Below are positions 12,146 through 22,515 of a stretch of 64,000 nt of DNA, in pieces. The translations under genes were made by a program, and so were the position numbers. Source of the DNA: Pseudomonadota bacterium (GTDB lineage: Bacteria > Myxococcota_A > Polyangia > GCA-2747355). The DNA is taken from positions 1-64,000 of the forward strand of contig JADJDT010000044.1 in the NCBI GenBank assembly GCA_016702545.1. Reading direction: 5' to 3'. The notes beneath the pieces are model-generated. The model was not told the origin of the DNA. It worked only from the letters and a program-made list of their open reading frames with translations, and made no database searches. Each line of letters begins with the position of its first letter. The first letter of the stretch is position 1.

Positions 12146-13766
12146 TCAGCTGCCTGGGGCGCGTAGGACGAAGGGGTAGGAGACGATCACGAGGTCGCCC
12201 TGCGGGGGCTTGGGGAAGACGATGCGGCGGATCGCGGCGGTGATGCACTGTTCGGCGGCGGTATCGGCGAGGGTCGACGTGAGGATCTTGGCCGTGGCGA
12301 CCTTGCCGTCGGCGGCGATGGCGAACTCGACGCTGACGCGGCCCTCGAGCTGGTGGTTGGTCAAGAGCGCTCGACTGTAGCAGTAGCGGATCGCGTTGAG
12401 GTGCTGGCGGATCGCCCGGCGAACCAGCTCCTTGTCGAGGCCGCCGCGGATAGCGATCGCACCGGTCTGCGCCCGGGGCGTCGATGCGGTGTGACTCGCC
12501 AGGTGAGCGACGCCCCCGCCGTAGTCCCCGGGTTCGCCACCGCGGCCGCGCGCGCCGACGGTGCCGAGCGGACCGACGCCGATGCCGACGGCGTCGCCGC
12601 CCCCGTGGCGCCCCGTGCCCCGCGCGCCGAGGCCGTTGACGCCGTAGGCCTCGCCAGGATCCTCGCCGCTCAGGCTGCCCCAGGCCGCGGTCGCCTCGGG
12701 GCCGAGCGCCGTGTCGAGGGCGAAGATCGCAGCGAGTGGGCCGCCCCGCGTCCCGCCGATCAGTCCCAGCACGCCCACGCTCTGGGCCTGGGCGATCGCC
12801 TGCTCGCGGATCGTCCCGAGCGCCACCTGGGGAACGCCGCCCGGCAGGGTGAGTCGGCCCCGACGTTGGCGGGGGACGTCGCGTGTTCCCGACCGGCCCT
12901 CCGGGCCGCGGTTGCGTGGCAGGGGCGCCGCCCTCGCGCAGCCCGGTAGCGGGCTTGACGAGCCACGGCGGCAGGGCCTCGGCGGGGCGCTCCTGGCCCT
13001 GGATGCGGTACTTGAGCAGCTCGCTGTCGCTGTCGAAGAGGTCCAGCGAGAGCGCCTTGGCGTCGGGCGGCAGCGCGAAGACCAGGAAGAGCAGCAGCAG
13101 GTGCGCGGCGGCCGACACGCCCATGGTCGGCAGCCAATCGGGTCGCTGGCCGAGCGCGTGGGGTAGGCGCTGCGCGGGCGCGACCGAGTGCACCAGCAGC
13201 GTGGTCGCGCCCAGGTCGAGCTTGATCCGGGCCCCCCGCGGGATCGGGTAGACGAAGGCGTCGCCGTGCTCGGGCGCCGGGCGCACGCGGTCGCTCTCGG
13301 CCAGCCAAGCGAGCGCGACGCGCTGGTCGCCGAGCGTCACCTCGCCACTCATCGAGCGCGTGAAGAGGAGCGCGTAGCCGCGACCCTCCGCGTGCACCAG
13401 CGGAAAGCGCTCGCTGGGCACGGCGGCGTGGGCGAGGTTGAGATCGGCGTCGGCGACCGTGCCGATGACGAAGTCGCGCCGCGGGCGCTCACGCTGGCGG
13501 CGCAGCGCTCCGTAGCTCGAGAGCGCCGCGGCGGCGGGGAGCAGCAGGGCGCCCACGCCGCCGCGACCGGCGAGGGCGAGGGCGAGGGCGCCGAGCGCCA
13601 GCAGCGCGCCGAGTGCGGTCAGGGCGTGGGTGAGGGCCCCCGGCCGCCCGCCGGCCGGATCGTCGAGATGGCGGATGTCGAGCACCGTGTCCTCGAAGAT
13701 CGTCGTCACCTCGATCGCGTGCCGCCCCGCGTGCGGCCCCGCATGCCGACCAGTGTGCCGACCCAT
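12146..13766 (-). CDS. AgmX/PglI C-terminal-domain protein (TonB-like, myxobacterial type), frameshifted
   Basis: A membrane-anchored protein of the family that carries the AgmX/PglI C-terminal domain, which is common in myxobacteria and related to TonB. The N-terminal part has two hydrophobic segments (LTALGALLALGALALALAG and VSAAAHLLLLFLVFALPP) flanking a soluble domain with ERFPLVHAEGRGYALLF. A Pro/Gly-rich linker follows, and the C-terminal domain reads AIRQHLNAIRYCYSRAL, GRVSVEFAIAADGKV and IVFPKPPQGDLVIVSYPF. A one-base shift near 12880 separates the halves. The start at 13766 (MGRHTGRHAGPHAGRHA) gives about 540 residues; the upstream extension is low quality. The family is linked to motility and envelope energisation in Myxococcus, but no specific role is shown here. 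Confidence 0.7.
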
Positions 13767-14087
13767 TGGGCCGGTGCTGCCGCCTTGCCGCTGCGGCTCG
13801 CGCGGCGTTGCGTGGGGGTTTGCGAGCCCCGATCGACCAACCAGCGATCGACTCCCATGGTTCACCCTCCCGCCCAGCTCCTTGGCCGGTGCCACCCGCG
13901 TCGCGTGCCGGCGGCGCGACGCCGAGCGAGCTCGAGCGCGGTGGGAGGTACGCACGACTGGGGCGGAAGGATCTGGAGGCTACCCATGGTCCGTGGGGGG
14001 GATGAAGCCGCGTGGCGCGGCGGGCGTCAGAGAGAAGGGGGTCGGCTCCGGGGCCCGACACAGCCCGCGACGGCGCCCTCGCGCCGT
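13767..14087. other. Intergenic region without a supported gene
   Basis: These 321 GC-rich bases lie between the AgmX/PglI-type start and the stop of the RCC1 array. No coding frame, hairpin terminator or promoter could be supported. Confidence 0.4.
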
Positions 14088-16680
14088 TCAGAAGGGGTAG
14101 CAGGTGCCGCAGTCGGTGGCGCAGAGCTGGCAGTTTTCGGTCGCGTCGCACTTGCCGTTGCCACAGGTGCCAGCCGTGCAGGTGTTGCCCGCCACGCAGT
14201 CCGCGGGGCAGCTCGCGGCGTCCTCGAGCACGCCGTCGCAGACGCAGTCGCCGCAGGTGGTGGCGCAGTCCCCAGGGCAGCCGCCGCTCTGGGCCTCGCC
14301 GAACCCGCAGACACCATCACCGCAGGTGTCGAGCGCGGTCGGCTGCCAGACGCTGGCGCCCACGGGCGCGCCGAGGGCCCCGTAGGAGTTGTCGCCCCAG
14401 CACCACACGCTGCCGTCGCTGCGCCGAGCACAGCTGTGAGATCCGCCCAGCGCGATCTCTGTCACCGTCGTGCCGAGCGCCGTGACGCGCGTCGGGACCA
14501 GGCGGTTGATCGAGGTGCGGTCGCCAAGCTGACCATAGTAGTTGTCGCCCCAGCACCACATGCTGCCATCGGTGCGCCGTGCGCAGGAATGGAGCACACC
14601 CACGGCGACTGCGGCGACGGTCGTGCCCATCGCCGTAACGCGGGTGGGCGTGGCGCGCGAGATCGTGGTGCCGTCACCGAGTTGGCCGTAGCTGTTCATG
14701 CCCCAGCACCACAGGCTGCCATCGGTGCCCGTTGCGCAGGTCTGGTGTCCACCAAGGGCGACGGTGGCGGCGAGTGTCCCCATCGCCGTGATGGCGGTGG
14801 GGCTCAAGCGGGTCATCGTGGTGCCGTCACCGAGTCGGCCGTAGTTGTTCAGGCCCCAGCACCACAGGCTGCCATCGGTGCGCCGGACGCAGCTGTAATT
14901 CGAAGCCGTCGCCACCCGCGCGACCGTGGTCCCGAGCGCCGTCACGGCGATGGGGATCCAGCGAGCGGTCGTGGTGCCGTCGCCGAGGGCGCCGAAGACG
15001 TTGCTGCCCCAACACCACAGACTCCCGTCCGTGCGCCGCGCGCAGGTGTGGTCCCCACCCGGCGCGAACTCCGCAACCGTGGTCCCGAGCGTCGCGACGG
15101 CGGTGGGGGTCGAGCGATGGATCGTGGTGCCATCACCGACTTGCCGTCGTCGTTGACGCCCCAGCACAGCAGGCTGCCGTCGAAGCGCCGCGCGCAGCTC
15201 GCCGAATTAGCTGCGGTCACCTTCATCACGGTCGTTCCGACCGCCGTGATGATCGTCGGGCTGTGGCGCGCTACCGTGGTGCCATCGCCGACTTGGCTGG
15301 TGCCGTTGCTGCCCCAGCACAGCAGCCGGCCATCGGAGCGCAGTGCGCAGGCGTGCATTCCACCCGCGCTGACGCCGGTATAACCCAAACGGTGACAGTC
15401 GGCGGGCAGCTGACCTCGCCTTCGCCAGCGGTGCACATCCCATCCCCGCAGCTCTCCTGGCGGCAGTCGGCCGCGCACTCGCCTCGCGTCTCGCTGCGGC
15501 TACAGACCCCGTCGCCGCAGCTGCAGCGCAAGCCCAGGGCGCGCGCGGGCACGAGGTTGACGGCCATCATGGTGCCGATGCCCAGGCTGACCGTCGCTGT
15601 TCGCCCCCAGCACCACAGGCTGCCGTCGATGCGACGGGCACAGGTGTGTGTGCTACCGGCCACGACCTCGGCCACGGTGGTACCGAGCGCCGTGACGAGC
15701 ACCGGACTGGGCCGCGTCGTGCCCCCTCCGCCGCTGCCGTCGCCCAGTTGGCCGGCCTCGCCGCCACCCCAACACCAAAGGCTCTCGTCGGTACGACGCG
15801 CACCGCTGTGATACTCGCCGGCCACGACCTCGGCCACGGTGGTGCCGAGCGCCGTGACGCGCAGCGGGCTGGTCCAGGGCCCGTGTCCATAGCCGGCACC
15901 GACGCCGAGTTCACCGTACCCATTGGTACCCCAGCACCAGAGGCTGCCGTCGGCCCGACGTGCGCAACTGTGGTAGCTGGCGACGGCGCCCGCGACCACC
16001 GCGCTTCCCAGCGCCGTGACCGGGACGGGCGCGAGCCGCGTCGTCAACGTGCCGTCACCGAGGTTGCCGGTCGAGTTGCTTCCCCAGCACCAGAGGCGCC
16101 CATCCGCACGGCGCGCGCAGCTGTGATAGGCGGCGGTCGCGACCTGCGTGACCGTGGTGCCGAGCCCTGTGATGGCCACCGGGCTCAACCGCCCTGACGT
16201 CGTGCCGTCACCGAGCTGCCCATAGCTGTTATGGCCCCAGCACCACACCGTGCCGTCGGTCCGCCGCGCGCAGACGTGATAGGGCGCCGCCGCGAGCTGC
16301 TCGATGGCGACCGCGGTACCGAGACCCGTCACTCGCCCCGGCGTCGGGCGCGTGACCGTCGTGCCGTCCCCAAGTTGGCCAAAGTCGTTCTTCCCCCAGC
16401 ACCACACACTCCCATCGCCGCGACGAACGCAGGTGTGGTCCTCCCCCAACGAGACGTCGAGGACGCCCGTCAACGCTGGGCCACCGGCGCTTTGGAGCAC
16501 CGGCTGCGCCACCGTCGCACCGCCATCGATGGTGCCGCGTCCGAGCTGTCCAAAGCGGTTCGCGCCCCAGCACCAGACCGTCGTGTCGCTCTTGACCGCG
16601 CAGCTATGGACATATCCCAGCGCGAAGCGGCCGATGCAGCAGCTCTGGCCCGGCTCACAGGTGGCGTAACTGGGGCAGCG
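14088..16680 (-). CDS. RCC1-repeat and cysteine-module surface protein (C-terminal part of a NAM/RCC1 lipoprotein), frameshifted
   Basis: The segment contains fourteen RCC1-like units of the bacterial type 'C.R.DGSLWCWG.N..GQLGDGT'. Seven occur between about 16600 and 15590. Then come two cysteine modules (CGDGVCSRSETRGECAADC and CGDGMCTAGEGEVSCP), seven more RCC1 units (15360-14350), and three further cysteine modules ending CGTCYPF at 14088. Because RCC1 folds as a seven-bladed propeller, each array would make one complete propeller. Shifts near 15405 and 15140 break the frame. No start codon or signal peptide precedes the first unit. Instead, adding one base in the G run at 16683-16687 joins it to the NAM lipoprotein upstream. 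Its function is probably binding at the cell surface; the partner is unknown. Confidence 0.75.
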
Positions 16681-18236
16681 GCGGGGGTGGTGTCGCCGAG
16701 GTTGAGGCCGAGCAGGGCCTGGTTGGCGGCGCTGCCGATCGGGAAGACGGAGGCGCCGGCGACGGACTGGGGCGTTAGCTCCGGCAGGCCCCAGTCTGCC
16801 GCCCAGGGGCAGTTCTGCGTGTACCAGGGCGCGACGCGGAGGTCGATGGCGATGCCGTCGAGGGTGCCCTTGGAGGCCAGGTCGGGGTAGGTCTTGTAGC
16901 CGGGTTCACCCTGGTTCAGCTCGTTGGCGCTGAAGCTCTGGCCACCGGTCAGGTTGGCGCGGTTGTAGGGGCTGACGGCGACGCCACTGCGGCTGGTCGC
17001 CGTCTTGAGCGCGACGGCGGCGAGGTAGTCGGCCTCCTTCTTGGTCGTGGTGCCCGCATGGACGTCGCGCGGGTTGAGGTTCCAGGCGTAGTCGAGGGCA
17101 TAGCCAGCCACCGGGGCGGTGCCCTGCTTGCTCTCGACGATCGAGGCCAGGTGGCTCTGCAGGAACTGGAAGTGCTTGTCCCAGACGTTGCCGCCCCAGG
17201 TCAGGCTCGAGAGGTAGACGGGGCGCGGGGAGTTGGTGCCGTCCTTGATGGCATAGCCGCTGACGCCGTCGGCGACGCGGCCCTTGCCGCAGCGGTAGAC
17301 GGCCTTGCCCTGCGCCTCGTCCCAGCTCTGGATGCAGAGGTAGCGGAAGTAGGTCGTGAAGGTGGGGATCTTGCCGTTGCCGTCCAGCGTCTGGACCTCG
17401 GGGCCGCTGACGGGGTGCAGCAGGAAGGGGCGGTAGGCCTTGTCGGCGCAGGCCAGCGCGATGCCGCTGAAGACCTCGTAGGAGACCGTCTGGTCGACGC
17501 CGCCGGCGGGGTTGAAGGCGCCGCTGGCGTCCAGATCCTCGTCAATCGCGACGGTCAGCGTCGCGCAAGCGCCGGGCTGGCCGAGCGCGATCCCGGTGTC
17601 GCAGCTCTCGCCGCTATTGACCACGCCATTGCCGCAGCTCGCCAGCACCGTATTGGCGCAGCTCACGCGGACGCGCTCGAACTGGCTCTTGAGCACCAGC
17701 CAGCGCGGCAGCACGACGTTGGCCGTCTTGCCGGCGACGGTGAGCGGGCCGAGGCGGGTGGCGGGGCAAAGGACCTCTGTCTGGCTGAAGGTGTACTTGG
17801 CGAGGTCGGTCAGCGTCGTCGAGGGGATGCGCAGGTCGCCGACATTGAGCGCGTTCATCGCGTTCATCGCGTTCATCGCGTTCATCGCGTTCATCGCGTT
17901 CATCGCGTTCATCGCGTTCATCGCGTTCATCGCGTTCATCGCGTTCATCGCGTTCATCGCGTTCATCGCGTTCATCGCGTTCATCGCGTTCATCGCGTTC
18001 ATCGCGTTCATCGCGTTCATCGCGTTCATCGCGTTCATCGCGTTCATCGCGTTCATCGCGTTCATCGCGTTGCTGCTGGCGGCCTGTCCGCGCACCGCCG
18101 GCGGCGGTGTCAGCGCGCTGTCGTCCGCTAGGCCCTCGCAGCCCAGCAGGGCCCCGAGGACCGCCAACGCGCCGAGGCGAGCAACCCGCAGCCCACGACG
18201 CGAACCCGCTCCCCGGACAGTTTGACGCATCGACAT
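16681..18236 (-). CDS. Lipoprotein with a long Asn-Ala-Met tandem repeat (N-terminal part of a NAM/RCC1 protein)
   Basis: It starts MSMRQTVRGAGS at 18236 behind a GGAGG Shine-Dalgarno sequence. The signal peptide ends in a lipobox, GALLGCEG. After about 20 residues comes a tract of 24 NAM triplets plus one NAL. The following domain of about 380 residues begins DLRIPSTTLTDLAKYTFS, contains a cysteine module (SCGNGVVNSGESCDTG) and ends ANQALLGLNLGDTTP. I do not recognise the domain. In its own frame the sequence continues to a stop at 16470, but those last residues are low-quality, while the +1 frame gives CPSYATCEPGQSCCIG and then RCC1 repeats. A single missing G at 16683-16687 would therefore make one lipoprotein of about 1,380 residues (18236-14088). 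It is last in the operon after the MORN gene. Confidence 0.65.
17851..18071. repeat. 9-base tandem repeat (25 units) coding for Asn-Ala-Met
   Basis: The unit GCGTTCATC on the plus strand is repeated without interruption for about 220 bases, 25 units in all, with essentially no sequence drift. On the coding (minus) strand it gives NAM triplets. Because the unit is a multiple of three without stops, other frames are open through it too (HRV, FIA, DER) and create long false ORFs. Perfect identity at the DNA level implies recent slippage expansion, so copy number probably varies between strains. Confidence 0.9.
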
Positions 18237-18330
18237 GAGGGACCTCCGAGTGAGAATTACATAGGCAAGAAAAACAATACTTCCAAACACCAAAAACATG
18301 CAACGCAAAAATCGATGCGAGGATGTGCCG
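18237..18330 (-). promoter_or_regulatory. AT-rich upstream region of the NAM lipoprotein gene
   Basis: The 90 bases upstream of the start at 18236 are strikingly AT-rich within a very GC-rich region. On the minus strand a TTTGGA ... TATGTA pair with 18-base spacing could serve as -35 and -10 elements. This suggests the NAM lipoprotein has its own promoter although it lies behind the MORN gene. The exact promoter is uncertain. Confidence 0.35.
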
Positions 18331-18465
18331 CTCGCAAGTGTCATGAAATTCGCGACGATGCTTGGGTAGGACAGGGCAGCGGCGAGGCCTGGAGACGTCT
18401 CTTTGCTGTGCGTTGGCCCGGGGGCCTTGAGCGGGCCTTGCCAAAGGGCGGGCTGGGTGGAGCGG

Positions 18466-20511
18466 CTACGGCGCGGGCTGGCGGTCGGGGGCGCGCGTGA
18501 CCTCCCGGCCATCCTGGTAGCGGCGCTGGAGCCACGGTCGGCCGTCGGCGCGCCACCAGGTCCAGGTGCCGGCGCGCTGGCCGTTGAGGTAGGAGCCGCG
18601 GCTGCGGCGCGCGCCGTTGGGCCAGTAGCTGGTCCAACGGCCCATCGGCTGGCCGTCCTTGTAGTACCATCCCTCTTCGGCGACGCGGCCGTTGTCGTGC
18701 CACTCGACCCAGGAGCCCTCGCGCCTTCCCGTCGGATAGTCGCCCAGCGCGGCGCGGCGGCCGTTGGGGTGAAACGTGGTCCAGCTGCCATTCGGCAGGC
18801 CCTCGGCATAGGCGCCCGTGACCCGCACCGCGCCCTCGCGAAACCAGCCCTGCCACAGGCCCGTCTCGCGGTCCGCGCTGAAGCTGCCTGCGAGCATCCG
18901 CTGGCCGTTGTCGTACCAGAAGGTCCAGGGGCCCTCGCGCCGCCCATCGCGGTACTCCCCGGCGCGCTGGCGCTGGCCGTTGGCGTGCCACCAGGTCCAC
19001 CAGCCGACGCGCTGCTGCTCGGTCGTGCCGTCTTCGCGCGGGTAGCAGCGCTGACAGCCGGTCACCCGCGCGGTGGTGTCGACCAGCGGCTGGCCGCCGC
19101 GGGTCAGGCACACGGCGTCTTCGCGGTCGAGCGGCGCGTCGAGGCGGAAGGACACCTTGCGCCAGGGCCGCCCGGAGTCCCACCACAGGGTGAACTCGCC
19201 GTCACGCTGGCCGAAGCGATAGGGGCCGGCGCTGGTGCGCTGGCCCTCGGGTCCGAAGGTGGTCCAGAGGCCGTGGCGCTGGTCGGCGAGGAAGGGACCC
19301 TGCTGCTTGAGCTGCCCGGTGTAATACCACTCCTGCCAGGGGCCCTGGCGCAGGTCGCGCTCGAAGCGCCCCGACCAGACCTTGCCGCCGTTGGGATAGA
19401 AGGCGTCCCATTGCCCCACGCGCTGCGTTTTGGCGTAGCGCCCCGTGACCGCCACCGAGCCATCCTCGTAGTAGCGCTGATAGGGGCCCTCGGCGCGCCC
19501 GGCGACGTAGGTCACGCGCTCCTTGCTCGTGCCCCTGTCGAAGTAATGCACCCAGAGGCCATCCCAGCGCCCCTGCCGGTAGCGGCCGCGGACGCGCACC
19601 TGCCCATTGGGGTAGTAGGCGACCCAGTCGCCGTTGCCGGCGAGGATCGTCGCGCTGCCGAGGACCGCGCCGTTGGCGCGACGAAAGACATGGGTGCCGA
19701 CGGGCACGTCCTCGCGATACACGCCGCGGTGCAGCAGCTCGCCCGTGGGGTGGAACTCGCTGAAGGTCCCGTGCAGCAGCCCGTGCTGGTAGATTCCGCG
19801 CCAGGCGAGCTGCCCACCGGCGTGCCAGCCGGCCCAAGCGCCCTCGCGCAGGCCGTCGACCTGGCAGCCCTCGACCCGCTCGTCGTAGTCCTGCTGCCAG
19901 GTGCCGAGGCGCTGCCGGCAGCGCGTCTCCGCCGGCCCCTGCCGCTCGTCAGCGTGAAAGACCACCTCGTGCCACGGCTGGCCGTTGGCGAACCACTCCT
20001 GGAACGTGCCCTCGGCCTTGCCGTCGACGAAGGGACCCTGCCGGATGCGGGTGCCGCTGGCGTCGTGGAAGCTCCAGAGGCCGACGCGGCGGCTGTGCTG
20101 GTAGCTGCCGGTAGCGGCCGGGATGCCGCCGGGATGGTACTCGCGCCACGGCCCCTCGCGCTCCCCGCGCCGGTACCCGCCCTCGACGCGCTTGGCGCAG
20201 TCGGGGCCGTAGCTGAAGGCAGGCCCCTCTAGCGCGCCCGCCTGGTAGTGCCGGAGCCAGGTCTCGCGCGCGCGGTCGCGAGCGCCAAAGGCCCTCACGG
20301 CGGCCGTGCAGCAGGCAGCCCTCACCGTCGTCCTGGGTCGCGAAGCGGCCCCCGGCCTGGCGGCACGCTCCTACACCGGCCGCCTTCGGGCCGACGGCCC
20401 CGGGCGCGGCGCTGGGCTTGCCGGCGGCAGGTGCGTCGATCGCGCCGATCGCGCCCGGAGGCCCGCAATCAATGGCCCGCGTAGCAGCCTTGAGGAGGGT
20501 CGGCGCGCCAT
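18466..20511 (-). CDS. MORN-repeat protein (toxin-antitoxin-like YwqK/MORN_2 family)
   Basis: A protein made almost entirely of MORN_2-type repeats of the form 'GxWxxYxxNGxxxxxGxYxxGxxxGxWxxW'. Examples are GLWSFHDASGTRIRQG, GAWAGWHAGGQLAWRG, GDWVAYYPNGQVRVRGRY and GSWVEWHDNGRVAEEGWY. Repeats fill the open frame 18466-20325. Upstream, more sequence of the same style (CRQAGGRFATQDDGEGCLLHG) lies in a shifted frame, and an ATG at 20511 lies four bases beyond the stop of the TPR gene, so the gene probably starts there with one or two frameshifts in 20290-20440. A clean signal peptide is not visible. In other bacteria such repeats act as membrane- or ligand-binding beta scaffolds; no catalytic domain is present. 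Confidence 0.75.
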
Positions 20512-20514
20512 CGC

Positions 20515-22515
20515 TCAGTTCCCCAGCGCCTGGTCGAGCACGTCCTCGGCCCGGCCCCGCACGGCGCTGCCGTCGAGGCTGTTGATGTCCTGTTGCGTCA
20601 GGTCGATCTTCGGCGCGAAGGCCTGCCGGTGGAAGGTGTCGATCAACGCCGTCAGGGCCGCTTCGTCGCTGGCGTCCGCGGCGCGCGACCCTGCACGCAA
20701 TCGATGCGACGGCCGCGCGGCGCCAGCAGGCAGACCTCGAGTGCCTCGCCGAGCGGATGGACGTCGACGACGAAGCCGAGCCCCAGGGCGTCGGCCGTCA
20801 GCCGCCGCGAGCGCTCCAGCCGCGCGGCCAGGGCCCGCGCCGCGGGTGTGGCGGCGCTGCCCACCCGCACCGGCAGCGGCAGGCCCAACACGCGCAGGGC
20901 CGTCGGCCAGCGGTCGAGCACGGCTTCGAAGGCCTGGCGCGCCTGACGCCGATCGCCCAGCGCGTAGGCGCTGGTCGCCGTCCAGGCCGCGACGCGAGCG
21001 CGCAGCAGGACCTCCTCGGCGGGCAGCTGCTGCAGCGCCAGGCGGCCGCGCCGGAGCGCCGCCGCAGCTCGCCGCGTCGCGCGTCGCCCTCGCCCTCGAT
21101 CGCGGCGTAGTAAGGGTCGGTGGCCGCGCGCAGCTCGATCGACTGACGTAGCTCGCGAATTACGGTGCCGACGACGGCGTCCCCCGCGACCTCCCCCAGC
21201 AGCGGCAGATTCCAGGACGGCAGCGGCTTGAGGTAGGGTCGCAGCAGCCCGCGCAGCAGGCCATGCTGGGCCAGCAGCCGCGCCGCCTGCCGCCGGCGGC
21301 CCAGGCCAGCAGCCGCAGGCGAACGATTTCCACGCCGCGCGGCAAGCGATCGCCGAGGCCCTCGCGGGCACTGCGCTGCTCGCGCAGCTCTTCGATCCGC
21401 CCCTGCAGCGCCGCGTAGTCGTCGAGCGTATAAATCGTCTCCATCAGCTCGGCCGAATAGCTCAGCATGCCGACGCGATCGGGTGCCTCGAGCACGCGCT
21501 CGGCCAGCGCGAAGGCGGGTTCGAAGCGCCCGAGCGCGAAGAAGAGCCGGGTCAGCCAGGCGGTGAAGTTCATCTCGAACTGCTGCCGCAGCCGGCGCGG
21601 CACGGTCTGGGCGCGCGCCTCCTGCACGGCGGCGATCGCCCGAACGAAGTCACCTTGGAGCAGATAGAGGTTGGCGAGGTGGGTGTGGGCCGAGGCCGGG
21701 CAGTCGTGCAGCGGCGCTTGCAGTGAGGCGTTCGCCAGGCGCTCGACCTCGTCGAAGCGGAAGACGGCGAAGGCGGCCTCGGCGGCGTTGAGGTGGAGGA
21801 TGCAGGATTGGTCGCCGGTGCGGCGCAGACCCTCGAGGGCGGTGCCGAAGCATTGCTGCGGTCGCTCGCGCTCGAACTCGACCGAGAGCAGGCCGTTGTA
21901 GCCGGAGATGCGCGTGTCCAGATCGTTGGCCGAGGCGGCGGCGCGCGCCAGCCGGGTCGCCTCCTCGTAGCGGTGCAGCTTCATCAGCGGCCAGACGCGG
22001 CGCTGATCGGCGGCTGGCCCGTAGCGCTGGGCGTAGTGCTCGAGCACCGCGAGTTGTTCGTGGCGACGATCCATCTCGCCGAGCAGCGTCTCCTGCTCCA
22101 GCAGCAGCCGGCGGTCCCAGCGGCGCAGCAGCTCGTCCGCCGGGGCGCGCTGGAGGCGGGTCGTCAGCACCAACGCTGCCCGCTGCAGGTGGTGCAGCGC
22201 GCGCGGCAGATTGCCCTCCTCTTCGCGGAAGACATGACTCAACGCATACAGTCCGACGAAGGACCGCGGGTCGTTGCGCAGCAGCGCCTCGGCCTGCTCC
22301 CGCGTCTGGATCAGCCTGTCCTGCGCCAGCGTCGCGAGCAGCTTGCGCTCGGCCGGGCTGCGGGCGATGTCCTGCGTCGCGGTGGCACGCGCCCACCCGC
22401 CGCGGCCGCAGAGGAGCACCAAGGTCAGGGCGAGCGTCGACCGCCCGCGTCGGGCGCGCAGCGCGTGCCGCGGTAACGCAGCGATCGGGCGGATCACGAC
22501 TTCCGCCGAGCACAT
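20515..22515 (-). CDS. TPR-like repeat protein, probably exported, frameshifted
   Basis: The ATG at 22515 directly abuts the MoxR stop codon. A hydrophobic N-terminal segment (LALTLVLLCGRGGWARA) looks like a signal peptide. A helical-repeat protein follows: LLRNDPRSFVGLYALSHVF, GNLPRALHHLQRAALVL, AHTHLANLYLLQGDFVRAI and FFALGRFEPAFALAERVL are TPR-like pairs. The frame shifts near 21290, where the protein continues as RGLLRPYLKPLPSWNLPLLG. It shifts again at about 21070 and near 20700, ending with DLTQQDINSLDGSA...VLDQALGN at 20515. The full length is about 667 residues. No enzymatic motif was seen. Its position after MoxR suggests a part in the same periplasmic assembly or quality-control function. 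Confidence 0.65.

Noticed and set aside
13188..15383. 731-codon plus-strand frame
   Set aside because: It is antisense to the AgmX/PglI-type and RCC1 genes. It is Arg/Ala/Pro-rich with no domain and arises from high GC at third positions.
17851..18071. CRISPR array
   Set aside because: The 9-base units are contiguous with no spacers, so this is a coding tandem repeat.
17058..18131. Long plus-strand frame containing a His-Arg-Val repeat, and similar FIA and DER repeat frames
   Set aside because: They are the other readings of the 9-base repeat, which is open in several frames. Only the minus-strand NAM frame has a ribosome site, signal peptide and lipobox.
18403..20232. 609-codon plus-strand frame
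   Set aside because: It is the mirror of the MORN repeats. Its own sequence has no recognisable domain, while the minus strand has regular MORN units.
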